Positions 34,168 through 44,670 of a DNA stretch of 64,000 nucleotides are shown piece after piece. The notes below the pieces were generated by a model, which saw only the letters and a program-made list of their open reading frames with translations, made no database searches and was not told where the DNA came from. How positions within the stretch are numbered: position 1 is the first letter of the stretch; every line of letters begins with the position of its first letter. The position numbers and the translations under genes were made by a program. Origin of the DNA: Bordetella bronchialis (lineage in GTDB: Bacteria; Pseudomonadota; Gammaproteobacteria; Burkholderiales; Burkholderiaceae_B); contig NZ_CP016170.1 in assembly GCF_001676705.1 (NCBI RefSeq), positions 2,666,001-2,730,000 of the forward strand, read 5' to 3'.

Positions 34168-35834
34168 TGCTTTTTCTCTCCGGCTGGCGCGGCCAGCGTA
34201 CCGGCGCCGGCCATGCGATTGATGTCGGCGGTATCCAGCCCGATTTCCTTGAGCAGTTGGTCGACGATGGGCGCCTGGGCGCGGAAGCGCAGCGCCGAAT
34301 TGACCACCGAATCGGCGAAGTTTCCGCCATGGTCATGGCCGCCGGCGCCGCCCGCCAGGCCGTCGACATGCATGATGCGTATGCTGTCGATCTTCTCCAT
34401 GGGCTTGACGGATTCGCGGATGATGCCTTCGACCTTGTCCAGGAGCCGCATGCGCAGGGCCGAGGCGCGGGCCTCCGGCGTCAGGATATTGGACGACTCG
34501 TTCATCATGCGCAGGCCTTCGGCTTCCACTTCGTGGCGGATGCGGGCGGCGGCAAGGCGTATGCGTTCCGCGTCGGCCTGCGCTTCGGCCTGGGCGCGCA
34601 TCGCGTAGCCGCGGTCCTCGCTGGCGGCACGTTCGGCCTCGGCGGCCACCCGCATGCCCAGGGCGTCGCGCTCGGCGGCCTGCGCCGCCGCGACCAGTTC
34701 GATGCGCTTGCGCCGCTCGGCCATTTCAAGCTCGCGCGCGGTGAAGATCTTTTCTTCCGCCGAGACGGCCAGGGCGCGCGCGGCATCGGCCGCGGCCTGC
34801 GCCTCGGATTGGGACTTCGATTGCATGGCCACGGCGATGGAGCGCTGCTGTTCGGCCAGCTCGATGGTCTTGCGGCGCTCGATCTCCGCCGCCTGTATCT
34901 CGCGGTCCTTGTTGATGCGGCTGGATTCGACGGTCTGTTCGGCGCGCAGGCGGGCTTCCTCCACGGCCTGCTGGGCGGCGATCTGGGCCCGCTGGCCTTC
35001 CTTGTCGCGCTCGGCGCGTTCGCGCGCCAGCGTGGCGCGCTGTTCGGCGCGGGCGATCTCCAGCTCCCGTTCCTGCGCCAGGCGCGCGCCTTCCGACTCG
35101 CGATCGATATCCAGGGAAAGCTTTTCGGCTTCCAGGTTCTTGTTGCGTATCGCGATCAGTGTGTCCTGCTCGATATCGTTGCGCTGCTTCTTGCGCCGTT
35201 CGATCTGTTCGGTCAGGCGCGTCAAGCCTTCGGCATCGAAGGCATTGCTGGGATTGAAGAACTCCATGGGGGTCTGGTCCAGCTGGGTCAGCGATGCGCC
35301 TTCCAGTTCCAGGCCGTTCTTGATCAGGTTCTCGGCGACGGCTTCCCGCACGCGCCGCACGTAGTCGCCACGGCGTTCATGCAGCTCTTCCATGGTCAGT
35401 TCCGCCGCGACGGTGCGCAGGGCATCGACGAATTTGCCCTCCAGCAATTCCTTCAGCTGCTCCGGCGCCATGGTGCGCTGGCCCAGCGTCTGGGCGGCGT
35501 CCGAGACGGCCTGCGCGCTGGCCTGCACGCGCACATAGAACTCCGCGATGACGTCCACGCGCATGCGGTCCTTGGTGATCAGGGCCTTGTCCCGCCCGCG
35601 CGAGACCTCCAGCCTGAGCGTGTTCATATTGACCGGAATCACGTCGTGGACGATGGGCAGTACCAGCGCGCCGCCGTCCAGGACGACCCGCTGGCCGCCC
35701 AGGCCGGTACGCACGAAGGCGCGCTCCTTGGACGCCCGCAGGTACAGCCAGTGCAGCAGCCCGACGACGATGGCGGCAACGATCGCGACCGCGAGCACGA
35801 TCAGCAGGAAAGTGCCGAATTGTGAGCCTGACAT
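34164..35834 (-). CDS. Flotillin family protein (YqiK-like)
   Basis: 556 aa. The N-terminal membrane helix (about 8-30) is followed by an SPFH/Band 7 domain (about 35-210: ERAFVRTGLGGQRVVLDGGALVLPIVH) and a long coiled coil rich in Ala, Glu and Arg (about 215-470). The C-terminal flotillin-type tail continues with DSIRIMHVDG and VVNSALRFRAQAPIVDQLLKEIG. Forms membrane microdomain scaffolds. In other bacteria yqiK sits beside yqiJ, a small OB-fold membrane protein; that partner is absent here. It starts 12 bases after the PEP-hydrolase-type gene, in an uptake operon. Confidence 0.9.
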   Translation of the reverse strand: MSGSQFGTFLLIVLAVAIVAAIVVGLLHWLYLRASKERAFVRTGLGGQRVVLDGGALVLPIVHDVIPVNMNTLRLEVSRGRDKALITKDRMRVDVIAEFYVRVQASAQAVSDAAQTLGQRTMAPEQLKELLEGKFVDALRTVAAELTMEELHERRGDYVRRVREAVAENLIKNGLELEGASLTQLDQTPMEFFNPSNAFDAEGLTRLTEQIERRKKQRNDIEQDTLIAIRNKNLEAEKLSLDIDRESEGARLAQERELEIARAEQRATLARERAERDKEGQRAQIAAQQAVEEARLRAEQTVESSRINKDREIQAAEIERRKTIELAEQQRSIAVAMQSKSQSEAQAAADAARALAVSAEEKIFTARELEMAERRKRIELVAAAQAAERDALGMRVAAEAERAASEDRGYAMRAQAEAQADAERIRLAAARIRHEVEAEGLRMMNESSNILTPEARASALRMRLLDKVEGIIRESVKPMEKIDSIRIMHVDGLAGGAGGHDHGGNFADSVVNSALRFRAQAPIVDQLLKEIGLDTADINRMAGAGTLAAPAGEKKQ

Positions 35835-35846
35835 GATGAGCCTCTT

Positions 35847-36677
35847 CTATCGGGTGATTTGTTTGAAGCGCCGCGCCGTTTCGGTCAGCGCGGTCTCGGC
35901 CGGCAGGCGCTCCATGCTGGAGGCGCCGAAGAATCCATGGCAGGCGCCGCACTGCGAGAGGATGGTGGCGGCGTCCTGCGGGGTGGCGATGGGACCGCCA
36001 TGGCATAGCACGATCACGTCGTCGCGGGCCGTGCGCGCGGCATCGGCCCAGGCCTGGATGCGCGGCACGCAGTCGGGCAGCGTAAGCGCGGTCCGGGCGC
36101 CGATATCCCCGCCCGTCGTCAGGCCCAGGTGGCAGACGACGACGTCGGCGCCCGCGCGCGCCATATCCGCGGCGTCGGATTCGCTGAACACATAGGGCGT
36201 GGTCAGCATGTCCAGTGCGTGGGCGCGCGCGATCATCTCGACTTCCATGCCGTAGCTCATGCCGGTCTCTTCCAGGTTGGCGCGGAAGACGCCGTCGATC
36301 AGGCCGACGGTGGGAAAGTTCTGCACGCCCGAGAAGCCTAGCGCGCGCAGGCGCTGCAGCAGGTCGTCCGCGATCATGAACGGGTCGGTGCCATTCACGC
36401 CGGCCAGAACCGGCGTGCGTTGCACCACGGGCAGGACTTCGTGCGCCATCTCCAATACCACGTCGTTGGCGTTGCCATAGGCCATCAGCCCCGCCAGCGA
36501 ACCGCGCCCCGCCATGCGGTAGCGCCCGGAGTTATAGATGACGATCAGGTCGACGCCGCCGGCTTCCTCGCAGCGCGCCGACAAGCCCGTGCCGGCGCCG
36601 GCGCCGACGATGGGCTCGCCGCGCGCGATCATGCCGCGCAGGCGTTCGAGTATGGTGTCACGCGCGATGCGCGGCAT
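35847..36677 (-). CDS. PEP hydrolase-type TIM-barrel protein
   Basis: 276 aa. TIM barrel of the phosphoenolpyruvate hydrolase-like family: [36 protein letters not shown] is the family signature, with [10 protein letters not shown] and [13 protein letters not shown] later. In plants and fungi this domain is the C-terminal half of Tm-1-like proteins; here it overlaps by 20 bases the end of the gene that carries the matching Tm-1 (UPF0261) domain. The reaction is not known. Sits between the transporter genes and flotillin. Confidence 0.88.
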   Translation of the reverse strand: MPRIARDTILERLRGMIARGEPIVGAGAGTGLSARCEEAGGVDLIVIYNSGRYRMAGRGSLAGLMAYGNANDVVLEMAHEVLPVVQRTPVLAGVNGTDPFMIADDLLQRLRALGFSGVQNFPTVGLIDGVFRANLEETGMSYGMEVEMIARAHALDMLTTPYVFSESDAADMARAGADVVVCHLGLTTGGDIGARTALTLPDCVPRIQAWADAARTARDDVIVLCHGGPIATPQDAATILSQCGACHGFFGASSMERLPAETALTETARRFKQITR

Positions 36678-39048
36678 GGGCGGTCTCCTGGCGTGGGCGT
36701 TGGGCGAGGGCCGGCTCGGCGGCCTGGATGTCGCGAAAAGCCTGGACCAGCGCGTCGGCGAAGCGCGGGTCGTTGATGTGATAGGGCAGCCGGCGCAGCT
36801 GTCGCCTGGGGGTGGACTGGAAGGCCTTTTCGATGGTGTCGAAGAGCGCGCGATCGGCCTCCGGATCCCAGAACGGCTGGCCGGGCATGTCGATGGCCGA
36901 GACGCCGCCTTCGGGCAACAGGAAGCGCACCGGACCGGTCATGCGGTTCAGCTTGTCGGCCAGGAAAGCGCCGATGCGGCGGTTCTCGTCCGCAGTCGTG
37001 CGCATCAGCGTCACGTTGTCGTTGTGCTTGTACAGCCGGCGGCCGTGAAAGCGCTCGGGCACGGTGTCCATGGCCATGAAGTTGACCATGTCCAGGGCGC
37101 CGCATGCCCCCACGTAGGGAATGCCCGTCTCGATAATGGCGTCCAGGCGCCCCGGGCCCGCGGAGAACACGCCGCCCACGATCTCGTCGGCGATTTCGGT
37201 GGTCGATACGTCTATCACGCCTTGCAGCAGGTGGGACTCGACCAGTTTCTCCATGGAGTTGCCGCCGATGCCGGTGGCGTGGAAGACCATGCAGTCGTAG
37301 TCGCCCCGCAGGGCCGCGGTAACGGCCTGCACGCAGGGCGTGGTGACGCCGAACATGGTCAAGCCGACGGCGGGACGCGGGGCGGCGGGCGGCGGCCGGC
37401 GGTTCAGGATCATGCCGGCCAGCGCGTGGGCGGCGTTGCCCAGCACCTGGCTGCTGATGGGGTGGATGCCGGACACGTCGGTGACGGAGTACATCATGCA
37501 GATGTCGCAGGGCCCCACGTACGGCCGTACGTCGCCCGATGCGACGGTGGACACCATGACCTTGGGGACGCCCACGGGCAGGGCGCGCATCCCGGCGGTG
37601 GCCAGGGCGGTGCCGCCCGAGCCGCCGGCGCCGATGACACCGCCCAGGTCGCGGCGCGTAGCCAGGTATCGCGCCAGGGCCCGCGACATGGCGGACACCG
37701 CGGAGCCGCGGTCGCCGGTGAATACCGCCCGCTCGCCATCCGGATGGTGGCGCGCGACTTCGCGCGGATGCACGCCCGCCGGCGAGGGCTGCCCGGAAGT
37801 CGAGACGTCCACGGTGACGGTGCGCAGCCCCAGGCGCTGCAGGCAGTCGCGCACCAGCAGGAGTTCGCGCGCCTTGGTGTCGAAGGTGCCGACGACATAC
37901 GCGGCGCGGTCGGCCAGCGCGCCCATGGAAGACAGCGGGGCGGCGCCGCGGTCGATCAGGCCGTCGGCCGCATCCGGGATCGTGTGGCCGCGATCGGCCG
38001 GGCCGCGTTCGGCTGGACCGGCTTCGGCCGGATGGCGGCGCGTCGCATCGCCGCCCGTGCCGTTGTCTTGCGTGGCGCCCGGCAGCACGGCCGCCGCCTG
38101 CCAGCGGTTGAAGCCTTCGCCGCCCGGCGCGTAGGCCGGCACGGAGACCTCGGACGGATGCTCGCGCCGCACCGTCAGCACTTCCACCATGCCTGCGCCT
38201 TCGCCGATTACGGGCCGGCCCGTCGCGGCGGGCGTCTCGCCGTCCACGGCCGTGCCCGATGCCACCCCCAGCAAGCGCTGCTGCAGCGCGCGGTCCGCCG
38301 CCAGGCCGGCGGCCGGCAGGACACGGGCCACCTGTCCGTTGACCAGCACGGCCACCGTGTCGGCCACGTCCATCGCCACGCCGAGGTTCTGCTCGATCAG
38401 CAGAACGGCGATGCGGCCCTCCGCGGCCAGGTCCTTCAGCATGGCGGCCACCTGGTCGACGATGACGGGCGCCAGTCCTTCGGTGGGCTCGTCCATCACC
38501 AGCAGCGTGGGATTGAAGAGCAGGGCGCGGCCGATGGCCAGCATCTGCTGTTCGCCGCCGGACAATTGCGCGCCGCCATGATGGCGGCGTTCCGCCAGGC
38601 GCGGAAAGGTGGCGTAGACGCGCTCCGTGGTCCACTCGCCGCGCCGGGCGCTGCGCGCCGCCAGGCGGAAATGTTCGTCCACGGTCAGGGACGGCCACAC
38701 GTGCCGTCCCTGCGGAACATAACCGATACCGAGTTCGGCGATGGCATGCGCGGGCTTGCCCAGGATGTCGCGCCCGTGCAGCCGGATAACGCCGCGCGCC
38801 GGCACCAGGCCGGTCACGGCATTGCACAGCGTGGTCTTGCCCATGCCGTTGCGGCCCACCACGGCCAGGACGCCTCGCGGCAGGACCAGCGATACGTCGT
38901 GCAGGGCGTGCGCGCTGCCGTAATACACGTTGAGCCCGGCGATTTCCAGGACGGGCGGTTCGCCGCCATTGCCGCCCTGGCCGGGCGCCCGAATGGCTTG
39001 CCGGTCGGCCAGGGCGGCGGCTCGCGGGTATCGCGCGTCAGTGGCCAT
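36658..39048 (-). CDS. Fusion: LivF-type ABC ATPase + Tm-1-like (UPF0261) ATP-binding domain
   Basis: 796 aa in one frame. Residues 34-260 are a branched-chain amino-acid-type LivF ATPase with Walker [10 protein letters not shown] (65-73), signature LSGGEQQ (162-168) and Walker [15 protein letters not shown] hydrophilic linker (about 262-380) follows. Residues 382-770 are a full-length Tm-1-like domain: [45 protein letters not shown] and [14 protein letters not shown]. In relatives the Tm-1 domain is a separate protein or is joined to the TIM barrel encoded next door. Start 39048 overlaps the end of livG by 11 bases. A sequencing or assembly error is unlikely because both halves are intact, but the join should be confirmed. 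Confidence 0.88.
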   Translation of the reverse strand: MATDARYPRAAALADRQAIRAPGQGGNGGEPPVLEIAGLNVYYGSAHALHDVSLVLPRGVLAVVGRNGMGKTTLCNAVTGLVPARGVIRLHGRDILGKPAHAIAELGIGYVPQGRHVWPSLTVDEHFRLAARSARRGEWTTERVYATFPRLAERRHHGGAQLSGGEQQMLAIGRALLFNPTLLVMDEPTEGLAPVIVDQVAAMLKDLAAEGRIAVLLIEQNLGVAMDVADTVAVLVNGQVARVLPAAGLAADRALQQRLLGVASGTAVDGETPAATGRPVIGEGAGMVEVLTVRREHPSEVSVPAYAPGGEGFNRWQAAAVLPGATQDNGTGGDATRRHPAEAGPAERGPADRGHTIPDAADGLIDRGAAPLSSMGALADRAAYVVGTFDTKARELLLVRDCLQRLGLRTVTVDVSTSGQPSPAGVHPREVARHHPDGERAVFTGDRGSAVSAMSRALARYLATRRDLGGVIGAGGSGGTALATAGMRALPVGVPKVMVSTVASGDVRPYVGPCDICMMYSVTDVSGIHPISSQVLGNAAHALAGMILNRRPPPAAPRPAVGLTMFGVTTPCVQAVTAALRGDYDCMVFHATGIGGNSMEKLVESHLLQGVIDVSTTEIADEIVGGVFSAGPGRLDAIIETGIPYVGACGALDMVNFMAMDTVPERFHGRRLYKHNDNVTLMRTTADENRRIGAFLADKLNRMTGPVRFLLPEGGVSAIDMPGQPFWDPEADRALFDTIEKAFQSTPRRQLRRLPYHINDPRFADALVQAFRDIQAAEPALAQRPRQETAHAAHRA

Positions 39049-39823
39049 GCTGCCGTTCCCCCATATAGATGGCCTGTACGTCCGGATCGTCCTCGATCTC
39101 GCGCGGCGTGCCGTGCCGCAGCACGCGGCCGTTGTGCATGACCGTGACGCGCACGGCAACCGACAGGGCGATCTCCAGGTCGTGCTCGATGATGACGTAG
39201 CCGATATGGCGCGGCAGCGCCTGCAGCAGCGCCACCAGCTCGCGGCGTTCGGCCGGCGACAGCCCCGCCGCCGGTTCGTCGAAAAGGATGAGGCGCGGCG
39301 CGCCGGCCAGCGCCATGCCGATTTCCAGCTGGCGCTGCTGTCCATGCGATAGCAAGGCCACCGGCGTATCGGCCAGGTGCTCCAGCCGCGCATGGGCCAG
39401 CAGTTCGTCCGCCGCCGCATCGGACGCGGAGGCGCGGCCGGTGCGCCGCAGGCTGAATCGCCCCGGCGAAACGCCGCGCACCGCCAGGTACAGGTTGTCG
39501 CGCACGCTCAGGTCGCGGAACAGCAGCGAGGACTGATACGTGCGGCGCAGTCCGCGGCGGATGCGCTCCCACGGCGGCAGCGCCGTCACGTCCTCGCCGA
39601 ACAGCAGCACGCGGCCGCCGGTGACCGGAAAATCGCCCGTGATCATATTGAACAGGGTGGTTTTGCCGGCGCCGTTCGAGCCCAGCACGGCATAGCGCTG
39701 CCCGGCCTCGACATTGAACGAAACGCCGTCGATGGCCTTGAGCGCGCCGAAGGCGCGCGTGATGCCGTGCAGCTCCAGCGCGTTGCCGGAAGAGAAGCCC
39801 GTGGCCGCGTGCACGCCGTTCAT
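39038..39823 (-). CDS. livG: Branched-chain amino acid-type ABC ATPase LivG
   Basis: 261 aa. Walker [10 protein letters not shown], a degenerate signature [10 protein letters not shown] typical of LivG, Walker [14 protein letters not shown] and the IEHD H-loop. The C-terminal BCA_ABC_TP segment ends [13 protein letters not shown] 39823 is preferred: it forms an ATGA overlap with the receptor gene and has GGA at a good distance; ATG 39829 is an alternative. With the LivF-type domain of the next gene it would energise the LivHM channel. Confidence 0.9.
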   Translation of the reverse strand: MNGVHAATGFSSGNALELHGITRAFGALKAIDGVSFNVEAGQRYAVLGSNGAGKTTLFNMITGDFPVTGGRVLLFGEDVTALPPWERIRRGLRRTYQSSLLFRDLSVRDNLYLAVRGVSPGRFSLRRTGRASASDAAADELLAHARLEHLADTPVALLSHGQQRQLEIGMALAGAPRLILFDEPAAGLSPAERRELVALLQALPRHIGYVIIEHDLEIALSVAVRVTVMHNGRVLRHGTPREIEDDPDVQAIYMGERQHGH

Positions 39824-41109
39824 TTGCATTCCGGATTGGTGCGCGACCCCAGTCCCATCTTGTCGAACTCCTCCTTGGACAGGCCCAGGCGCTGGTTGAC
39901 GTCGGGAATGACCTTGACGAACTTGTTGTACAGGCTGCCGTCGCTGTTCTTCGCGACCTCGGTCAGGAAGATGTTGGCCACGGCGTTGCGGTTCTCGTCC
40001 AGCTTGACGTTGCCGGTGGGCGTGGACACCGTCATGGTGGACAAGGTCTGGCGCAGCTTGGCCTGGTTGTTCGACAGGTCCGCTTTCTCCTGTTCCAGCG
40101 CGTCCAGCACGGCCTTGGTATTGACGTAGTAGGCGTGCGCGAACAGGCTGGGGCTGGGCAGGCCGTCCTTGTAGGCCGCGCGGTAGTCGGCGACGAATTT
40201 CTTCCATGCCGGATCGTCATAGTTGTCCGCGATGGGACCGGCCGATGGCGTGCCGACCAGCGCGTCGCGGCGCTTGCCCTTGTAGCCCAGCACCGATTGG
40301 TCGATGGTGATGGATCCCGCGATCAGCGGCTTGTCGCCCCCCGCCTGCTCGTATTGCGAGAAAAAGTTGACGGCGTCCGAGCCGCCCAGCGCGACATAGA
40401 TGGCGTCGATGTTGTCGGGCAGGCGCGCGATCACCGAGGAATAATCCTTGGTGCCCAGCGGCACCCAATGCTTGTCCACCACCTTGCCGCCGGCCTTGCA
40501 GAACTCGATCATGAAGCCCTGCAGCAAGGAATAGGGGAAGGAATAGTCCTCGGCCACGGAGACGATGCGCTTGTAGCCCTTGTCCTTGTAGGCGTAGCTG
40601 CCCAGCCCCGCCTGCCACTGCGCGCCGTCGGTGGAGAACCGGAAGAAGTTGGGCGCGGGATCCTGCAGTGTCGTGGCCTGGGCGGCCGACGAGCCGTTGA
40701 CGAATGTCACTTCGGGATGGGTCTTGGCATAGTTCTTCACCGCGATGCCTTCGGAACCCGACAACGGCCCGATCAGGATCTGCACACCGTCCTGTTCCAC
40801 CAGCTTGCGGGCGGCGTTGACCGCGGTATCCGGGTTGCCGTTGGACGAGGCCTTGATGATCTCTATCTTCTTGCCGGCGACCATGCCCTTGTGCTGGGCG
40901 ACGGCCAGTTCCACGCCGCGCATGCCGTCCTGGCCCGGCACGGCGAACGGGCCTTCCAGCGTGGCCAGCGCGCCGATCTTGATCACTTGCTGGGCCCGTG
41001 CCGGCTGCGCGGCCAGCGCGGCGGCGATGGCCACCGCCAGCGTGCCGGCGGCGGCGACGGCGCGCCGTCTGGACCAGTGCGTATGGACTGCGGGGTTCGC
41101 GTATTTCAT
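39820..41109 (-). CDS. LivK-type periplasmic ABC substrate-binding protein
   Basis: 429 aa. Signal peptide with AAGTLAVAIAAALAAQPARA-QQ cleavage, then a Leu/Ile/Val-receptor type (Peripla_BP_6) fold: VIKIGALATLEGPFAVPGQDGMRGVELAV and LIGPLSGSEGIAVKNYA. Longer than LivJ/LivK of E. coli, as in receptors for aromatic acids, amides and urea. The ligand is unknown. Overlaps livM upstream and livG downstream by four bases each. Confidence 0.9.
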   Translation of the reverse strand: MKYANPAVHTHWSRRRAVAAAGTLAVAIAAALAAQPARAQQVIKIGALATLEGPFAVPGQDGMRGVELAVAQHKGMVAGKKIEIIKASSNGNPDTAVNAARKLVEQDGVQILIGPLSGSEGIAVKNYAKTHPEVTFVNGSSAAQATTLQDPAPNFFRFSTDGAQWQAGLGSYAYKDKGYKRIVSVAEDYSFPYSLLQGFMIEFCKAGGKVVDKHWVPLGTKDYSSVIARLPDNIDAIYVALGGSDAVNFFSQYEQAGGDKPLIAGSITIDQSVLGYKGKRRDALVGTPSAGPIADNYDDPAWKKFVADYRAAYKDGLPSPSLFAHAYYVNTKAVLDALEQEKADLSNNQAKLRQTLSTMTVSTPTGNVKLDENRNAVANIFLTEVAKNSDGSLYNKFVKVIPDVNQRLGLSKEEFDKMGLGSRTNPECK

Positions 41110-42365
41110 GGATGTCTCCTGGTTTTCGTGGTTATTCCATGGGGGGTGGCCGCCGGGCTGGCGCCCTTTGCATCAACCTGCACGGCGGGGCGAGCCGACC
41201 CGCGCAAGCGCCGCCAGAGGCCCAGCAGGCCGTCCGGCGAAACCGTCAAGACCAGCAGGAACACGCCGCCGATCACCAGGTTGAACCGCTCGCGGTCCAC
41301 CAGATCGACGGCGAAGTTCTGCAGCAGCACGAAAAGCAGCGCGCCCAGGAATGCGCCCGCGGGATGCCGCATGCCGCCCAGCACCGCGATGATCAGGATA
41401 TTGATCATCGACGTCGTATTGACCGAGCCAGGGGATATCTGCGAGTTGTACCAGACCAGCAGCACGCCCCCGACGCTGGCGATCAGGCCGGCCAGCGCAT
41501 GGGCCGCGACACGGTGCGCCGTGACGTGAAAGCCCAGGGCCCGCATGCGCCGCGCGTTGTCGCGGATGCCCTGCAGGGCCATGCCGAAGGGCGCGCGCGC
41601 GATATAGGCCACGGTGGCATAGCCCAGCGCGGCGCAGGCCAGGCTGATGTAGTAGAAGGGCAGCGGCGCGCGCAGGTCCGCGCCGTACAGGGCCGGCGGC
41701 AGTACGCGCGCCAGGCCCTGGAAGCCGTTGAAGACGGTGTAGTTCTGCTGCACCAGGTAGAAGAACGCCACACCGATGGCCAGCGTGATCATGATGGTGT
41801 AGATGCCTTCGGTGCGCACGGCCAGCATGCCGATCAGCGTGGCCGCCAGGGTGCCGATCGCCAGCGCCGCCAGTACGGCCAGCCACCAGGGCCATCCCAG
41901 GCTGTGCGCGGTGTCGGCATTCACGCCCAGCAGGGCCACCGAATAGCCGGCGATGCCGGCCACCGTCATCTGCGACAGGGTCACCATGCCGCCGTAGCCG
42001 GCAAGCAAGGCCAGCGACAAGGCGATCAAGCCCAGCACCAGCGACTGCGCGCCCACCTGGAAGGTGAAGAAGGGCGTGGCAACGGCCGGATAAAGCAGCA
42101 GGGCCAGCACCACGGCAAGGTGGGCGATGGCCCGGCCCGACAGGATGGTCCGTCCGGAGACACCGCCGCGCGCCGCGGGCGGCATGGCCAGTCCCGTATC
42201 GGCTCCGGGGCCGCTGCCCACGGCCGCCGTGCCGCCGCCCGCCGCCGCGGCCGGATGGGGCAATCCCACCGCGGCGCCTGCCGCCTGCCGCACCGTGGCC
42301 GTGCCCGCCATGGGATAGGCCATCGTCCCCTGGGACATCACTCGCCGCCATTTCGCCGCGCTCAT
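41106..42365 (-). CDS. livM: Branched-chain amino acid-type ABC permease LivM
   Basis: 419 aa. About ten membrane helices with LLAGYGGMVTLSQMTVAGIAGYSVALLGVN and the cytoplasmic ATPase-contact segment FGMALQGIRDNARRMRALGF. The first 75 residues are hydrophilic, Gly/Ala-rich and unusual; a shorter start such as MAYPMAG at about 42323 is possible. Second membrane subunit with LivH. Confidence 0.87.
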   Translation of the reverse strand: MSAAKWRRVMSQGTMAYPMAGTATVRQAAGAAVGLPHPAAAAGGGTAAVGSGPGADTGLAMPPAARGGVSGRTILSGRAIAHLAVVLALLLYPAVATPFFTFQVGAQSLVLGLIALSLALLAGYGGMVTLSQMTVAGIAGYSVALLGVNADTAHSLGWPWWLAVLAALAIGTLAATLIGMLAVRTEGIYTIMITLAIGVAFFYLVQQNYTVFNGFQGLARVLPPALYGADLRAPLPFYYISLACAALGYATVAYIARAPFGMALQGIRDNARRMRALGFHVTAHRVAAHALAGLIASVGGVLLVWYNSQISPGSVNTTSMINILIIAVLGGMRHPAGAFLGALLFVLLQNFAVDLVDRERFNLVIGGVFLLVLTVSPDGLLGLWRRLRGSARPAVQVDAKGASPAATPHGITTKTRRHP

Positions 42366-42390
42366 TGCGCCTTTGCTCCTGTTCCCGCGA

Positions 42391-43335
42391 TCAGGCCCGC
42401 CTGCCCATCAGCCCCTGGGGGCGAAAGGCCAGCACGGCGACCATGATGAGAAAAGTGAATACCACGCCATAGGTCGGCGCATAGGCCAGGCCGAAGGTCT
42501 CGGCCAGCCCGATCAGCAGCGCGCCGATGGCCGCGCCGGCGATACTGCCCATGCCGCCCACGATCACGACGATCAGCGAGGCCAGCAGATAGCGCACGTC
42601 CTCGCCCGGCGCGATGGACAGCGCCGTGCCGCCCATCACGCCGGCGAAGCCGGCCAGGCCGGCCCCCACGGCGAAGGTGATGGCAAAGACCTTCTGCACA
42701 TTGACGCCGCTGGCCGACAGCATGCGCTTGTTGTCCACGCCCGCGCGGATCATCATGCCGACGCGTGTGCGATTCAGGAACAGCCACAGCGCCAGGCCGA
42801 TCACGATGGCCGATAGCAGCACGACCAGGCGGAAGCCCGAATACTTGCCCACGCCGGGCACGCTGACCACGCCCAGCAGCCATGCGGGCGGATCGAACTG
42901 GTAGGCCTCGCCGCCCCAGATCCACAGGAAGAGATCGGCCAGGACGATCGACAGGCCCAGGGTCACCAGCGTTTGCCGCAGGTCCTGGCCTTCCATGTAC
43001 TGGAAGACCAGCAACTGCAGCAGCAGCCCGGCCAGCGCGGTGGCCAGGAATCCCGCCAGCAGGGCCAGGAACCAGGAGCCGCTGGCATCGCCCACGGTGT
43101 AGCCGATATACCCGCCCAGCAGGAACAGCGAGCCGTGGGCCAGATTGACATTGCGCATCAGTCCGAACACCAGCGTGAAGCCGCTGGCCACCAGGAAATA
43201 CAGCGCGGCCAGCGTCAGTCCGTTCAGCAGCGAAAGCCCGAACAGGCGCGCATTGTTCGCAATGGCCACCCCGGCCAGGCCCAGGAGCAGGGCCAGCACG
43301 GCGATACCCAGTATGCCCGCGGCGCGTGGCTTCAC
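42391..43335 (-). CDS. livH: Branched-chain amino acid-type ABC permease LivH
   Basis: 314 aa, slightly longer than LivH of E. coli. Contains NARLFGLSLLNGLTLAALYFLVASGFTLVFGLMRNVNLAHGSLFLLG, the conserved first helices of this family, and GLNRTRVGM-type contact loop (FLNRTRVGMMIRAGVDNKRML). First transporter gene of the unit, nine bases after the amidohydrolase. Confidence 0.9.
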   Translation of the reverse strand: MKPRAAGILGIAVLALLLGLAGVAIANNARLFGLSLLNGLTLAALYFLVASGFTLVFGLMRNVNLAHGSLFLLGGYIGYTVGDASGSWFLALLAGFLATALAGLLLQLLVFQYMEGQDLRQTLVTLGLSIVLADLFLWIWGGEAYQFDPPAWLLGVVSVPGVGKYSGFRLVVLLSAIVIGLALWLFLNRTRVGMMIRAGVDNKRMLSASGVNVQKVFAITFAVGAGLAGFAGVMGGTALSIAPGEDVRYLLASLIVVIVGGMGSIAGAAIGALLIGLAETFGLAYAPTYGVVFTFLIMVAVLAFRPQGLMGRRA

Positions 43336-43344
43336 GTCGTATCC

Positions 43345-44625
43345 TCAGGCGGCCCAGCGGGTGCTGCGCGCGCTGACGATCTGCGGCGCGCGATGGAACT
43401 CGCCGTCCTTCATGACGGCCAGGATGCGTTTCTTGTCCTGCAGGATGCGAATGTCGGCCAGGGGATCGCCATCGATCAGCAGCAGGTCGGCCAGGTAGCC
43501 GTCGCGGATCTGGCCCAGTTCGTTGCCCTGCATCATGATCTGGCCGCCCAGCGTGGTGGCCGAGAGCAGGGCCTCCTGCGGCGACATGCCCACGTATTTG
43601 ACGAAGTACTCCAGGTCCGTGGCATTCGTGCCGTGGGGCGTCCAGGCGAAGCCGTAGTCGCCGCCCGGCAGGATGCGGATGCCCCGGCGATGCATCTTCT
43701 TCATGGATTCGATGGCGACTTCCAGCTCGCGGTGGTAGCCCATCCTGGCGGTGACCTCGGGCGTCAGGCCCCATTCGCTGGCGTGGTACGAGGTGTTCAC
43801 TAGCCAGGCCAGCCCCGGCGCGACGAATACCTGGTCCTTCTTCGACTCCAGCATGTCCAGCGACTCTTCATCGGTAAAGCTGGCGTGGTAGATGATGTCG
43901 ATGCCGTGCCGGATGCATTGCTTGATCGATTCGCAGGACCGCGCATGCGCCGCGACGCGCTTGCCGAAGCGCTTGGCCTCGGCCACGCACATGGCGACTT
44001 CCTCTTCCGAGAACTGCGTCATTTCGGCGGGCAAGCCGGCGATGTACTCCCCCGAAAGGTTGATCTTCAGCTGGTCGACGCCGTACTTCACGAACTGGCG
44101 CACCATCTTGCGCATCTCTTCGGGGCCGTTCACGATGGCCCCGAAGCTCAATTCCGGGTAGGGCATATGGGGCGGCGTGGAGTCGCCCAGCCCGCCGGTG
44201 GTGGTGATCTCCTGGCTGGCCGCCAGGTAGCGCGGGCCGGGCACCTGGCCTTCGCGGATCGCATTGCGGGTGACGACATCCAGCCGCGGCTTGGCGGTGG
44301 CCGCGCCCACACAGGAAGTCCAGCCCATATCCAGATAGCGGCGCGCCACGTTGATGCACCAGACGACGTGCTCTTCCACCGGCATGCGCTGGATGGCATC
44401 CAGTGACGGCTGGTCGTTCCAGGAGAAATGGGTATGGGCCTCGGTCATGCCGGGCATCAGGAATGCCCCCGCGCCGTCGACCACGGTCACGCCGCCCATG
44501 GGAATGGAACGCGTGGAGCGCGATACGCGCACGATGCGGTTGCCTTGCACCAGCACTTCACCGGTATAGGGAAGCGCGCCGGTTCCATCGAATACGCGTA
44601 CGTTGGTGAACAGCACCTCTGCCAT
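43345..44625 (-). CDS. Amidohydrolase, imidazolonepropionase-like
   Basis: 426 aa. Metal-dependent amidohydrolase with AHTHFSW as the first metal motif, the conserved lysine region QLKINLSGE, then AAHARS and IYHASF for the other histidines and GGDYGFAWTPHGTNATDLEY for the late aspartate. No signal peptide. Substrates in this group include cyclic amides, dipeptides with proline and carbamates; the one here cannot be named. Lies between an alpha/beta hydrolase and a Liv-type importer, suggesting that the imported compound has an amide, ester or lactam bond. Confidence 0.88.
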   Translation of the reverse strand: MAEVLFTNVRVFDGTGALPYTGEVLVQGNRIVRVSRSTRSIPMGGVTVVDGAGAFLMPGMTEAHTHFSWNDQPSLDAIQRMPVEEHVVWCINVARRYLDMGWTSCVGAATAKPRLDVVTRNAIREGQVPGPRYLAASQEITTTGGLGDSTPPHMPYPELSFGAIVNGPEEMRKMVRQFVKYGVDQLKINLSGEYIAGLPAEMTQFSEEEVAMCVAEAKRFGKRVAAHARSCESIKQCIRHGIDIIYHASFTDEESLDMLESKKDQVFVAPGLAWLVNTSYHASEWGLTPEVTARMGYHRELEVAIESMKKMHRRGIRILPGGDYGFAWTPHGTNATDLEYFVKYVGMSPQEALLSATTLGGQIMMQGNELGQIRDGYLADLLLIDGDPLADIRILQDKKRILAVMKDGEFHRAPQIVSARSTRWAA

Positions 44626-44670
44626 GGCGGTCTCCTGGCGTTAGGGTGTGCAAAAAGCGGTGGGCGCGGA

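Noticed and set aside
36658..39048. Two separate genes merged by an assembly error
   Set aside because: Both domains are complete, and the linker is in frame and compositionally like the rest; no stop codon or internal ribosome site is evident between them.
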